NCBI GenBank assembly: GCA_023436205.1
Contig: JAEZKC010000059.1
Location: 248,001-312,000, forward strand
Source of the DNA: Fibrobacterota bacterium
Lineage (GTDB): Bacteria > Fibrobacterota > Chitinivibrionia > Chitinivibrionales > Chitinispirillaceae
DNA: 64,000 bases
Direction: 5' to 3'
Shown here: positions 63,763 to 64,000 of the stretch, piece after piece
How the letters are laid out: each line of letters starts with the position of its first letter
How positions within the stretch are numbered: the stretch's first letter is position 1
Notes under the pieces: model-generated
Told to the model about the DNA's origin: nothing
Seen by the model: only the letters and a program-made list of their open reading frames with translations
The model's database searches: none
Position numbers and translations under genes: made by a program

Positions 63763-64000
<238 letters not shown>

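Overview
The window is a dense bacterial chromosome segment with 57 recognisable protein genes, the last of them cut by the right edge. It has no tRNA, rRNA, insertion sequence, prophage or CRISPR array that I can see. Base composition looks even and moderate. The gene content points to a Gram-negative, fermentative bacterium, with an MlaE/MlaF lipid transporter pair, outer-membrane barrel proteins, several lipoproteins and RseC. The TIGR03546/TIGR03545 pair, an MXAN_6640-type secreted metalloprotease with a FlgD-like C-terminus, ADP-forming acetyl-CoA synthetase and a long-form citrate synthase together suggest the Fibrobacterota (Chitinispirillia-like) or a neighbouring phylum. That placement is inference from family recognition only.

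Layout from left to right. 1-3.2 kb: envelope genes on + (TIGR03546, TIGR03545 with an AsmA-like N-terminus, a cupredoxin-fold protein that has lost most copper ligands, a small lipoprotein). 3.2-6.5 kb: a Ser/Thr kinase and a PAS/sigma-54 activator on -, separated by a short heptamer array. 6.7-10.4 kb: an SLC12-like transporter and a flavin disulfide oxidoreductase. 10.5-18.2 kb: a long + operon (yicC, rpoZ, coaBC, a UDG-like protein, dnaB, mlaE, mlaF, radA) behind a good sigma-70 promoter. 18.3-21.7 kb: NAD(P)HX repair enzyme and, convergent, a PAS-GGDEF-EAL protein. 22-27.1 kb: aspS, an unexplained lipoprotein, a UMF1 transporter and a SpoU methylase, then rpsU on -. 27.6-31.2 kb: a tightly coupled namZ-murU-amgK set for muramic acid salvage, followed by ispF.

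31.2-39.6 kb: secreted metalloprotease (-), lipoprotein, outer-membrane barrel, rnhA and gloB (+), then an overlapping rseC-TPR-queH set (-). 39.7-44.3 kb: proA, hisI and alr on -, a GNAT gene on +, and a glycosyltransferase on -. 44.5-50.7 kb: ADP-forming acyl-CoA synthetase followed by a CoA-transferase fused to a GNAT domain, a clear terminator, then bpt, an inositol-phosphatase family gene and marC. 50.7-55.5 kb: folC, citrate synthase, a BrnT/BrnA toxin-antitoxin pair and an AT-rich secreted protein of unknown function. 55.5-64 kb: a - strand housekeeping block (pheS, pheT, zapB-like, zapA, rny, ymdB, xseA, xseB, ispA).

Most of the window is ordinary housekeeping. The parts that look least described are: the cytosolic-looking NamZ coupled to MurU and AmgK; the ACD plus CoA-transferase-GNAT pair; proteins that keep a fold but lose active-site residues (cupredoxin, UDG-like); and the TIGR03545/TIGR03546 envelope pair.
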